From: Deltaproteobacteria bacterium
Lineage (GTDB): Bacteria; Desulfobacterota; Desulfobacteria; Desulfobacterales; JAFDCJ01
Assembly (NCBI GenBank): GCA_024277475.1
Contig: JAJRVC010000347.1
Location: forward strand, 1 to 12,564
Length of the DNA stretch: 12,564 bases
Reading direction: 5' to 3'
Shown here: positions 6,130-12,564 of the stretch, piece after piece
Layout of the letters: each line of letters opens with the position of its first letter
Numbering within the stretch: the first letter of the stretch is position 1
Program-made: the position numbers and the translations under genes
Notes under the pieces: model-generated
Database searches by the model: none
Told to the model about the DNA's origin: nothing
The model's input: the letters and a program-made list of their open reading frames with translations, nothing else

Positions 6130-8574
6130 ATGAGTAAAGAGATCCCCGGACACGCTCAGCTCGTTATTATCGGCGGCGGTATCGTCGGCTGCAGCGTGGC
6201 CTACCATTTAACCAAGATCGGTTGGACGGATGTTTTGCTTTTGGAAAGAAAAGAGCTTGCTTCCGGAACAACCTGGGCTGCCGCCGGGCTGCTGGCTCAA
6301 TTGCGACAAAATCAGGAGATGACCAATCTGGCCAAATACACCGCTGATCTTTATGAGGGGCTGGAGGCTGAAACCGGGGAAGCAACCGGTTTTAGAAGAA
6401 ACGGCGCCGTGGCCGTTTGCCGGACGGAAGACCGCCGGTTCGAATTGCTGCGTGGTGCCGCCATGGCCCGGGCTTTCGGCATCGAAATGCACGAAGTCAG
6501 CACCAAAGAAGCCGGCGAGTTGGTCCCCGGCATGAGAACGGATGATCTCGTATCTGCATTTTATCTTCCCCGGGATGGCATTACCAGCCCGATTGAGACA
6601 ACCCGGGCGTTGGCCAAAGGGGCTAAAATGCGGGGTGCCAAAATCTTTGAAAATGTCAAGGTCACCGGTATTAAAACGGAAAAAGGTGCTGTTTGCGGCG
6701 TCAGTACCGACCAGGGGGATGTAACCTGCGAATATGTGGTTAATTGCGCCGGTATGTGGGGCCGTCAGGTCGGCCAAATGGTCAATGTGAGTGTACCGTT
6801 GCATGCCGCTGAACACATGCATGCAGTAACGCTGCCGATAGAGGGATTGAAAAAACACTTTCCCACGGTGCGCGATTTTGACGGCGTCACCTACTTTAAG
6901 TCCGAATCCGACGGGATTCTTATGGGAGGTTTTGAGAAAGTCTCAAAGCCCTGGGGGATGAAGGGTATCCCTGAAAACTTTATGTATAAAGAGCTCCAGG
7001 AAGACTGGGATCAGTTCCAGACTTTTATGGATTGTGGTTTGAAACGTTTTCCGGCCCTGGAAACCGCCCAGATTCGCCATCTGTCGGTGGTGCCCGAAAG
7101 CTTTACCCCCGATACGGCATTTATGGTTGGAGAAGCCCCGGGAGTTAAAAATTTTTTTGTGGCCTGCGGCATGAATTCCGTGGGTATTCAAAGTGCCGGC
7201 GGTGTCGGCCGGGCGCTGGCCCACTGGATTGACCAGGGGCACCCGGAAGAACAGTTGTGGCCTGTGGATGTCCGGCGCTATTTTCCCTGGCAGCGAAATG
7301 CCCGCTATTTGCATGACCGCATTGTGGAGGCCGTCGGTGTGCTCTACCACCATCACTATCCCAACCGGCAGCTTACTTCAGCCCGGGGTGTGATCCTTTC
7401 GCCCATGCAGGATCGGTTGGTCGCGCGAAAAGCTGCCTGCAGCCAGAATTCAGGCTGGGAACGCGCCGACTGGTTTGCCCCCGAAGGTGTCGAACCGGTC
7501 CACAAATACAGCTGGCGACGGCCGAACTGGTTTGAGTATCAGGGTCAAGAACATATGGCCGTGCGCGATGGCGTCGGTCTTTATGATCTGACATCGATGG
7601 GAAAATTCCTGGTTCAGGGTCGTGATGCCGAAACCGTCCTGCAGTATTTTTGTGCCAACGATGTGGCGGTACCCCCAGGCAGAGTCGTGTATACACCGGT
7701 CTTAAACGAGTCCGGCGGATTTGAAACCGATATCTCGGTGACGCGCTTTTCCGAAGACACTTTTTTTATCGTGACCGCGGCTGCGACGGTGGTACACGAT
7801 TATGATTACTTCAAGCGCCGGATCCCGGCCGATACTCATGCAGTGATTACCGATGTGACCCATGGCTACGCCATGCTGGCGGTCATGGGTCCCCAATCCA
7901 GAGAGCTGCTTGGCAAGCTGACGAATGCTGATCTTTCAAACGAGGCCTTCCCTTACAGTACTGCCAAAGAAATTGATGTCGCTTATGCCCGGCCATGGGC
8001 GCTGAGAATGTCTTATGTGGGCGAGTTGGGATGGGAGCTTTATGTCCCGAGTATGTTTGCACCGGCGGTGTTTGATGCCGTCATGGAGGAAGGTAAACAA
8101 TTTGGCTTGCGCCTGGTTGGTATGCAGGCGATTAACTCTTTGCGACTGGAAACCGGATATCGCCATTGGGAATCGGACATCACCCCCGATGACACACCTT
8201 ATGAAGCCGGCCTGGGTTTTGGTGTGAAGTTGGACAAGGGCGAGTTCAGGGGTCGTGCCGCTTTGTTGGATAAAAATAAAGCGGGAATAACACGAAAGCT
8301 TGTCATGTTTACCCCGCAGAATCCGGATATCATGCTGTATGGCAGTGAGCCGATATATCGCAACGGTGTCTGGATGAATAACCTGACTTCCGGTGCTTAC
8401 GGCTTCAAGATCGGCTCTGCTGTGGGCATGGGATATGTAAAAAATGAAGATGGCATCACCGATCAATGGGTGCTGGACGGCAAATATGAACTCGAAGTCG
8501 AAGGCAAAATGATTCCGGTCGGGGTTCATATCCGTTCTCCCTATGATCCTAAAAACCAAAGGCCCAGGATGTAG
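6130..8574 (+). CDS. Dimethylglycine/sarcosine dehydrogenase-like FAD and GcvT-domain protein
   Basis: The predicted enzyme (814 residues) oxidatively removes N-methyl groups, probably from dimethylglycine or sarcosine, and passes them to tetrahydrofolate. The N-terminal FAD/DAO domain (about 10-370) has IGGGIVG at 14-20 and Glu39 at the end of the second strand. An FAO_M-type linker (about 378-412, with a YHHHYP stretch) follows. Next come the aminomethyltransferase GcvT domain (about 430-715; LYDLTSMGKFLVQG, SYVGELGWELY) and the GcvT C-terminal barrel (about 720-810). The order and length match the dimethylglycine dehydrogenase family. The family's TWHAAGL motif, whose His carries covalent FAD in the mammalian enzyme, reads TWAAAGL here (Ala50), so FAD is probably held non-covalently. 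No signal peptide is seen. The stop is TAG, followed three codons later by TAA at 8584-8586. Its place inside a methylamine cluster suggests finishing betaine demethylation, but the substrate is inference. Confidence 0.85.
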   Translation: MSKEIPGHAQLVIIGGGIVGCSVAYHLTKIGWTDVLLLERKELASGTTWAAAGLLAQLRQNQEMTNLAKYTADLYEGLEAETGEATGFRRNGAVAVCRTEDRRFELLRGAAMARAFGIEMHEVSTKEAGELVPGMRTDDLVSAFYLPRDGITSPIETTRALAKGAKMRGAKIFENVKVTGIKTEKGAVCGVSTDQGDVTCEYVVNCAGMWGRQVGQMVNVSVPLHAAEHMHAVTLPIEGLKKHFPTVRDFDGVTYFKSESDGILMGGFEKVSKPWGMKGIPENFMYKELQEDWDQFQTFMDCGLKRFPALETAQIRHLSVVPESFTPDTAFMVGEAPGVKNFFVACGMNSVGIQSAGGVGRALAHWIDQGHPEEQLWPVDVRRYFPWQRNARYLHDRIVEAVGVLYHHHYPNRQLTSARGVILSPMQDRLVARKAACSQNSGWERADWFAPEGVEPVHKYSWRRPNWFEYQGQEHMAVRDGVGLYDLTSMGKFLVQGRDAETVLQYFCANDVAVPPGRVVYTPVLNESGGFETDISVTRFSEDTFFIVTAAATVVHDYDYFKRRIPADTHAVITDVTHGYAMLAVMGPQSRELLGKLTNADLSNEAFPYSTAKEIDVAYARPWALRMSYVGELGWELYVPSMFAPAVFDAVMEEGKQFGLRLVGMQAINSLRLETGYRHWESDITPDDTPYEAGLGFGVKLDKGEFRGRAALLDKNKAGITRKLVMFTPQNPDIMLYGSEPIYRNGVWMNNLTSGAYGFKIGSAVGMGYVKNEDGITDQWVLDGKYELEVEGKMIPVGVHIRSPYDPKNQRPRM
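8572..8574 (+). other. Terminal TAG with in-frame TAA three codons later
   Basis: The flavoprotein ends CCC AGG ATG TAG. After it come AAC CTA TGT and then TAA at 8584-8586 in the same frame. In a pyrrolysine-decoding cell, readthrough would add only four residues (Pyl-Asn-Leu-Cys). The TAA lies in the left arm of the inverted repeat at 8582-8699. Confidence 0.7.
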
Positions 8575-8581
8575 AACCTAT

Positions 8582-8699
8582 GTTAAGCGGTTCAGGGTTC
8601 AACGTTCCGGGTTAAAAACCCCCAGACAACTCGTATCAAAGGGATTGTGTCTTTATCGGAGTTTTAGCCCTTGAACTTTGAACCCTAAACCCTTTTAAC
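8582..8699. repeat. Long imperfect inverted repeat in the flavoprotein-mtbB spacer
   Basis: The arm at 8582-8619 matches the reverse complement of 8661-8699 at roughly 29 of 39 positions, including an uninterrupted AGGGTTCAA block, around a 41-nt centre. The arms are built of GGTTCAGGGTTCAA-type units, and similar units occur at 6054-6084. It occupies half of the 228-bp gap 8575-8802. It could be a dispersed palindromic (REP-like) repeat or an RNA structure that lowers expression between the two genes. No T run follows the right arm, so a classical terminator is not supported. The rest of the gap (8700-8802) shows only CAGACC/GGTCTG short repeats. Confidence 0.55.
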
Positions 8700-8802
8700 C
8701 CAGACCGACCGAATGTCCAATTTATGGGCAATTCCGTGATCTGCAATGGTCTGTGGCCACTTATGTTTGATGAATAACGAGGTCTGAACAGGTAGATTGC
8801 CC

Positions 8803-10212
8803 ATGGAGAAGATTGTTGCCAGGATGGGTGACGGCAGCCGGATCGAAATGTCCGCAGCTGAAATCCAACAGGAGCTGGAGGCGGGTGCCGGGGATGCAGC
8901 TGAGCGCGCAAATGTGCCGTCTCTGTCCGATGATGAGATAAAATATTTGCTTGATCTTTACAAATGCAGGGACAGGGTCGTTGGAGTGGAAGAGGGTAAG
9001 GAATGTTGTCTTACCTATGACAACATGACTTCGAAAATCAAACGTGCCCATATTCCAATCAGCAAGATCCAGCAGCTGCTTTTATTCGAAAGGGGGTTGG
9101 GTGCCGACACCCTGGAATTGACCCATATCGATTACAGCTTCAAGCAGTGCAAGCATGTGGTGCAATATGAAAAACCCAACATGGAACAGGCGGTATTGCA
9201 GACCATTGCCCCCATTTTCTATGGTTCCATGCCGAATTTAGGATTGTACAGTGTGCCTGACGGTCCCGTGGTTAACCCGGCAGATTTGCTTCCCATGGGG
9301 AAAATCGACGAGGCCCAGCAAGCATACGAACAGATGGCGGAATATGCCATCAAAGACATGGTGTATGTGGGCAGCGAGCTGTATGAAAAGGCCGGTGCGG
9401 ACGGAATTAATTTCGATACCACGGCTGCCTCGGGGGATGCGGAGTTCTATGCGGCTCTGAAGGCTGTGGAAATTTTGCACGACAAATACCCGGCTATGGG
9501 GATTGAAATGGGCATGTCCGGAGAGTTTATCCTGGGGATGCACGCTGAGATCGAGTATGACGGAGTTCGGTTGGCCGGTCTTTACCCCCACGATCAGGTA
9601 AAACTCGCTGAAAAAGCAGGGGTTACTATTTTCGGGCCGGCTATCAATATCGCTACAAACGAATCACTGCCCTGGAATCTCGCTCGTTCCATCGTCTTTA
9701 CTAAGGCCTGTTCCGAGGCTTCCGAGATACCGGTACATGCCAATCTGGGCATGGGGGTCGGGGGGGTGCCCCTCACCCTGACGCCGCCGTTGGATGCCCT
9801 GTCGCGGGCCTCAAAAGCCCATGTTGAACTGTGCCGATTGGACGGGTTGTAGGTGGGCGTCGGTGATCCTCTGGGGATGCATGCTGCACATGCAGTCGTC
9901 TCGGGGATGGGCGGTATACGCACTGCCGGAGATCTGGTAGCGCGTTTGCAACTGAACCGAGGGATGAGAATTGATGCAGCTAAAAAATACGTCGCCGACA
10001 AATTGGGTGTTTCGGTCGCAGATCTTGCTGATACGGTGATGATGAATGAAGTCAGAGAAGACCTCGATATCGGGCGTGTCAACGAAACACCGGCAGTAGC
10101 CAAGGGAATCGATGCCAAATTCAGGATTGCGGAGCTGCTGGATCTGGAAATAAACTGCGTGAATATGTTCAAGGACCGGGTCGGAATTCGCTCGTACAAA
10201 TCGTTTAATTAA
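8803..10212 (+). CDS. mtbB: Dimethylamine methyltransferase MtbB, pyrrolysine-containing, copy 2
   Basis: This second MtbB should transfer methyl from dimethylamine or a related secondary amine to the corrinoid protein encoded 16 bp downstream. TAG at 9850-9852 is read as Pyl350 in DGL-O-VGVGDPLGM, and the frame continues to TAA 10210-10212, giving 469 residues. I choose ATG 8803 because MEKIVARMGDGS then aligns with METILTRYGDGS of copy 1; an in-frame TTG at 8797 would add two residues. The ribosome-binding site is weak (AGGT at 8790-8793). A gene caller may report a separate gene from GTG 9853, which is only the part after the amber. Compared with copy 1, the pocket-region motif GPVVNTNTSE is GPAINIATNE (278-287), so specificity may differ. 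It forms a tight pair with its corrinoid gene. Confidence 0.92.
9850..9852 (+). other. Pyrrolysine codon (internal amber TAG), Pyl350 of mtbB copy 2
   Basis: The TAG is in frame between GAC GGG TTG and GTG GGC GTC GGT. The protein context is identical to that of copy 1. The next codon, GTG, can be mistaken for a start codon. Confidence 0.93.
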
Positions 10213-10228
10213 ATTAAGGATGGACACT

Positions 10229-10876
10229 ATGACCGAAAAAATATTGGAGGAAGCGGCAGAAACTATTTTGAAAGGTGAGGCTGAAAAGGCAGTAGAATTA
10301 GCAAAACGGGGGATAGACGAGGGCATCGATCCTTTAATGTTAATGGAAAAAGGATTCATTCCGGGAATCAACAAAGTCGGTGATCTGTTCGAAACAGGCC
10401 GTCTGTTTCTGCCGGCCCTGATCTACTCAGCAACAGCCATGGAAAAGGCAACGGAAATTATCAATGCCGCCATCCCCAGTGAAAAAGAGATGCTGTCCGG
10501 GAAAGTTATCGTGGGAACCGTTGAGGGGGACGTTCATGATATCGGCAAAACAATTGTGGTATCTCTATTTAAAGCCAATGGATTTGATGTGTTGGATCTT
10601 GGCCGCGATGTTCCGATTCCCCGCTTCATCGAAGAGGCGGAAAAATTCGGCGCCGATATCATCGGGTCCAGCACGCTGTTGACGACGACGATGGTCGGCC
10701 AGAAAGAACTGGAGCAGCAATTGAAAAAAGCGGGATTGAGAGACAAGTACAAGACCATCATCGGGGGTGCCCCCGTGACCCAGCGTTGGGCCGATCGCAT
10801 TGGCGCGGACGCCTATGCCCAGGATGCCGGCGACGGCGTCAGGAAAGTAAAACAGCTGCTGATGGACAAAAAGTAA
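10229..10876 (+). CDS. mtbC: Methylamine corrinoid protein, MtbC-like
   Basis: This cobamide-binding methyl carrier has 215 residues from ATG 10229. That ATG has AAGGA at 10216-10220 with an 8-nt gap; an in-frame ATG at 10220 overlaps that site and is less likely. The helical cap domain covers about residues 1-85. The B12 domain follows, with EGDVHDIGK, whose His (103 from this start; codon at 10535-10537) is the expected axial cobalt ligand. TLLTTTM and GGAPVT follow as in MttC. The gene lies 16 bp after mtbB copy 2, so MtbC is the natural partner name, but sequence alone does not separate MtbC from MttC or from carriers of other methylamine enzymes. It ends in TAA. Confidence 0.9.
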   Translation: MTEKILEEAAETILKGEAEKAVELAKRGIDEGIDPLMLMEKGFIPGINKVGDLFETGRLFLPALIYSATAMEKATEIINAAIPSEKEMLSGKVIVGTVEGDVHDIGKTIVVSLFKANGFDVLDLGRDVPIPRFIEEAEKFGADIIGSSTLLTTTMVGQKELEQQLKKAGLRDKYKTIIGGAPVTQRWADRIGADAYAQDAGDGVRKVKQLLMDKK

Positions 10877-10969
10877 GTGTTCAGCCTGTCAACAATAACC
10901 TTAAGCGATTAGTAATTGTTTTTGTATAGTTTGTGGTTAAAAATTGACTAAGCCAAGCTACATCCACAA
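10877..10969 (+). promoter_or_regulatory. 93-bp spacer with weak promoter-like elements before the last gene
   Basis: The gap is AT-rich and contains TATAGT at 10925-10930 (a good -10 match) without a convincing -35, and TTGACT at 10944-10949 (a good -35 match) with only a poor -10 about 19 nt later. No terminator is evident. A separate promoter for the last gene is possible but weakly supported. Confidence 0.25.
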
Positions 10970-12442
10970 ATGATCAATAGCCAATTCTCCGGGGATCCGG
11001 GTCAGGTATTTCGCATGACATTGATGAGCAGACTTAAAGCGATTTCGAATGATGACATGGATTGGATTCATGAGGCATCCTTAAAGATTCTCAAAGAAAC
11101 CGGTGTTGTATTCCATAGTGAAGAAGCCCTGGCAATTTGCAAAGACCACGGGGCCAAAGTGAACTGCAAAACTGTCTATTTCCCGAAAGAAATTGTCCGT
11201 CAGGCCCTGGAAACATCTCCGGCAACCTACCGCTGGCAGGCCAGAAACGATGCCTACTCAGTGACGGTCGGTGATAAGAAGGAAAAGTTGTTGCTGCAGC
11301 CCAACGGCGGGCCTGTGTTCATCCAGGACCTGGACGAAGGCCGCCGGCCGGCAACCCTCGAAGATTTTGCCAATATTACCAAGCTCTGTCAGGCTAGTGA
11401 TGAAGTCAGTCTGGTTGGATCATTCCCGGTCGATCCAAGCGATGTAAGGCCGGAAGAAAAGCATTTGCAAATGATGTATGAAACTTTGAAAAACACCGAT
11501 AAACCGGTGATTGCCTTTGAAACCAGCGGTATTAAAATCGGACAAATGCTCGATATGGTCGAAATTGCCATGGGCCGCAGAGATTTTCTGCGCGATAACC
11601 ATTGTGTTGCGGTCGCGGTCACGCCTACTAGTCCCCTGACCTATGAATCCACCGCTTGTGAAGCCCTGATTGAATTTGCCGGACGTAATCAACCGATTTT
11701 TTTGACGGTTGCCATTATGGCCGGGTTTTCCGGCCCCATCAGCCCGATCGGCACCGCAATTTTGCAAAATGCAGAAGTCCTGGCCGGAATTACCCTGGCG
11801 CAATTAGTAAATCCCGGCAATCCTGTGGTTTACTCCAACGGATCATCCGTTGCCAACATGAAAAATGGCAATTTTATCAGCGCATCACCAGAGATGATGC
11901 TCATCCATCTTGCCGGCATGCAGATGAGTTTGGATTATTACGGTTTGCCTGCCCGATCCATGTGCGGAATGACTGATTCTAAACTCATCGACTGCCAGGC
12001 CGGTTATGAGACCATGCAAAATTTAATGATAGGTGCCCTGGGCGGTGCGCACATGGTGTTTGAATGCCTGGGAGTCCTGGATGCCATCATGACAACTTCC
12101 TATGAAAAATTTGTGATTGATCTGGAGATAGCCGGCCGGGTGATGCGTATTCGTGAAGGGATGGACACCTCGGATAAAGAGCAGGCCGTAAAGGTGATTC
12201 AGGAGATGGGTCACCAGGGAAACTACATAACTCATTCGGATACACTGACGCAATTCCGCAGCCGGTGGATGCCGAGCCTGTCTGATTGGGAAAGCTATGA
12301 AAACTGGGTGGCATCAGGTTCAGAAGATGTGATCGTCAGGGCGAATCGAAAATACAAAGAAATCTTGCAAAACACACCTGAAACCTTAATTGATCCGGAA
12401 ATGGATAAAGCGCTCAATGGGTATATACAGCGGGTTATCTAG
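10970..12442 (+). CDS. MttB-family methyltransferase without pyrrolysine, MtgB-like
   Basis: This is a full-length MttB superfamily protein of 490 residues, more distant from the other copies. Family features are IHEASLKILKETG near the N-terminus, SPIGTAILQNAEVLAG in the middle, LP-8-residues-DSK, and SYEKFVIDLEIAGR and THSDTLTQFR in the C-terminal part. At the pyrrolysine position it has Met334 (CGMTDSK), encoded by ATG 11969-11971. Non-Pyl homologues of this kind include glycine betaine methyltransferase MtgB and enzymes for proline betaine, carnitine and butyrobetaine. A quaternary amine substrate is therefore likely but not specified. The start is uncertain: ATG 10970 has no Shine-Dalgarno, while ATG 11015 has AGGT 7 nt upstream and would give 475 residues. 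It ends in TAG with no in-frame stop before the window ends, so this TAG must terminate if the protein is of normal length. Confidence 0.87.
   Translation: MINSQFSGDPGQVFRMTLMSRLKAISNDDMDWIHEASLKILKETGVVFHSEEALAICKDHGAKVNCKTVYFPKEIVRQALETSPATYRWQARNDAYSVTVGDKKEKLLLQPNGGPVFIQDLDEGRRPATLEDFANITKLCQASDEVSLVGSFPVDPSDVRPEEKHLQMMYETLKNTDKPVIAFETSGIKIGQMLDMVEIAMGRRDFLRDNHCVAVAVTPTSPLTYESTACEALIEFAGRNQPIFLTVAIMAGFSGPISPIGTAILQNAEVLAGITLAQLVNPGNPVVYSNGSSVANMKNGNFISASPEMMLIHLAGMQMSLDYYGLPARSMCGMTDSKLIDCQAGYETMQNLMIGALGGAHMVFECLGVLDAIMTTSYEKFVIDLEIAGRVMRIREGMDTSDKEQAVKVIQEMGHQGNYITHSDTLTQFRSRWMPSLSDWESYENWVASGSEDVIVRANRKYKEILQNTPETLIDPEMDKALNGYIQRVI
12440..12442 (+). other. Terminal TAG without in-frame backup stop in the window
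   Basis: The gene ends CGG GTT ATC TAG. The frame after it stays open for the remaining 40 codons of the window, through a palindromic non-coding element. Readthrough here would add a long unrelated tail, so efficient termination at this TAG is expected. Confidence 0.7.
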
Positions 12443-12448
12443 TTTCCA

Positions 12449-12564
12449 TCCATAAATGGCCCTTTTTCCTCTGAGCGGCGTTCTCCGCGGGTTTACGTCT
12501 GCGAAGTACGAAAAGTACGTCTCAACGTAAACCCTTGTGCGGCCTTGCTCAGAGAAAAAATTGC
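12449..12564. repeat. Large palindromic element after the last gene, cut by the window end
   Basis: Nested perfect arms are visible: TTTTT 12463-12467 with AAAAA 12556-12560, CTCTGAGC 12469-12476 with GCTCAGAG 12547-12554, GGGTTTACGT 12489-12498 with ACGTAAACCC 12525-12534, and GTAC 12506-12509 with GTAC 12515-12518 around GAAAA. The outer left edge contains CCATAAATGG (12450-12459), whose partner would lie just beyond the window. The shape suggests a small non-autonomous palindromic repeat (MITE-like) or a long hairpin in the 3' untranslated RNA that could also end transcription. No open reading frame of interest is inside it. Confidence 0.6.

Noticed and set aside
9853..10212. A separate small gene starting at GTG 9853
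   Set aside because: It is the C-terminal part of MtbB copy 2 immediately after the pyrrolysine TAG, it has no ribosome-binding site, and it matches the tail of MtbB copy 1.
1..12564. tRNA (including pylT), rRNA, CRISPR array, insertion sequence transposase
   Set aside because: I looked for these and saw no cloverleaf-like segment in the spacers, no regularly spaced direct repeats and no transposase-like protein.

Overview
All the genes in this window lie on the + strand, and almost all of them concern corrinoid-dependent demethylation of methylated amines. The window carries four full-length methylamine methyltransferase genes, two mttB-type (trimethylamine) and two mtbB-type (dimethylamine). 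Each is interrupted by one in-frame amber (TAG) codon at the position where these families carry pyrrolysine. Read as ordinary stops, the four ambers split the genes into eight fragments; read as pyrrolysine, they give proteins of 488, 491, 460 and 469 residues. The host must therefore have pyrrolysine machinery (pylT, pylS, pylBCD), which is not in the window. Pyrrolysine use, full Shine-Dalgarno sites, moderate GC content, several paralogous methyltransferases and a GcvT-domain dimethylglycine dehydrogenase-like flavoprotein suggest an anaerobic bacterium, most likely a sulfate-reducing Desulfobacterota (deltaproteobacterial) lineage. That assignment is inference; no marker gene is present.

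Layout: (1) 2-658, 3' part of an MttB-family gene with alanine at the pyrrolysine position. (2) 707-2173, a divergent Pyl-MttB. (3) 2407-3882, a canonical-looking Pyl-MttB with a TTG start. (4) 3927-4562, corrinoid protein MttC. (5) 4672-6054, Pyl-MtbB copy 1. (6) 6130-8574, FAD/GcvT-fold dimethylglycine or sarcosine dehydrogenase-like protein. (7) 8803-10212, Pyl-MtbB copy 2. (8) 10229-10876, second corrinoid protein (MtbC-like). (9) 10970-12442, a second MttB homologue without pyrrolysine (methionine at the site), of the kind that includes glycine betaine methyltransferase MtgB. The two longest intergenic gaps (2174-2406 and 8575-8802) and the 3' end hold inverted repeats.

Likely joint function: the MttB and MtbB proteins move methyl groups from tertiary and secondary amines to the cobalt of MttC and MtbC. 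A methyltransferase encoded elsewhere would pass them to a methyl acceptor (probably tetrahydrofolate in a bacterium) for Wood-Ljungdahl oxidation or assimilation. The two non-Pyl homologues and the flavoprotein suggest that the locus also handles a quaternary amine such as glycine betaine: an MtgB-like step would give dimethylglycine, which the flavoprotein could demethylate oxidatively. Substrates of the non-Pyl proteins and of the divergent copies cannot be decided from sequence alone.

The most unusual feature is the mixed use of TAG. Four internal TAGs must be decoded, yet three genes (mttB copy at 2407, flavoprotein, last gene) also end in TAG. All four internal ambers are followed by G and all three terminal ambers by T or A. 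The first two terminal ambers have an in-frame TAA within 8 codons, but the last has no in-frame stop before the window ends.
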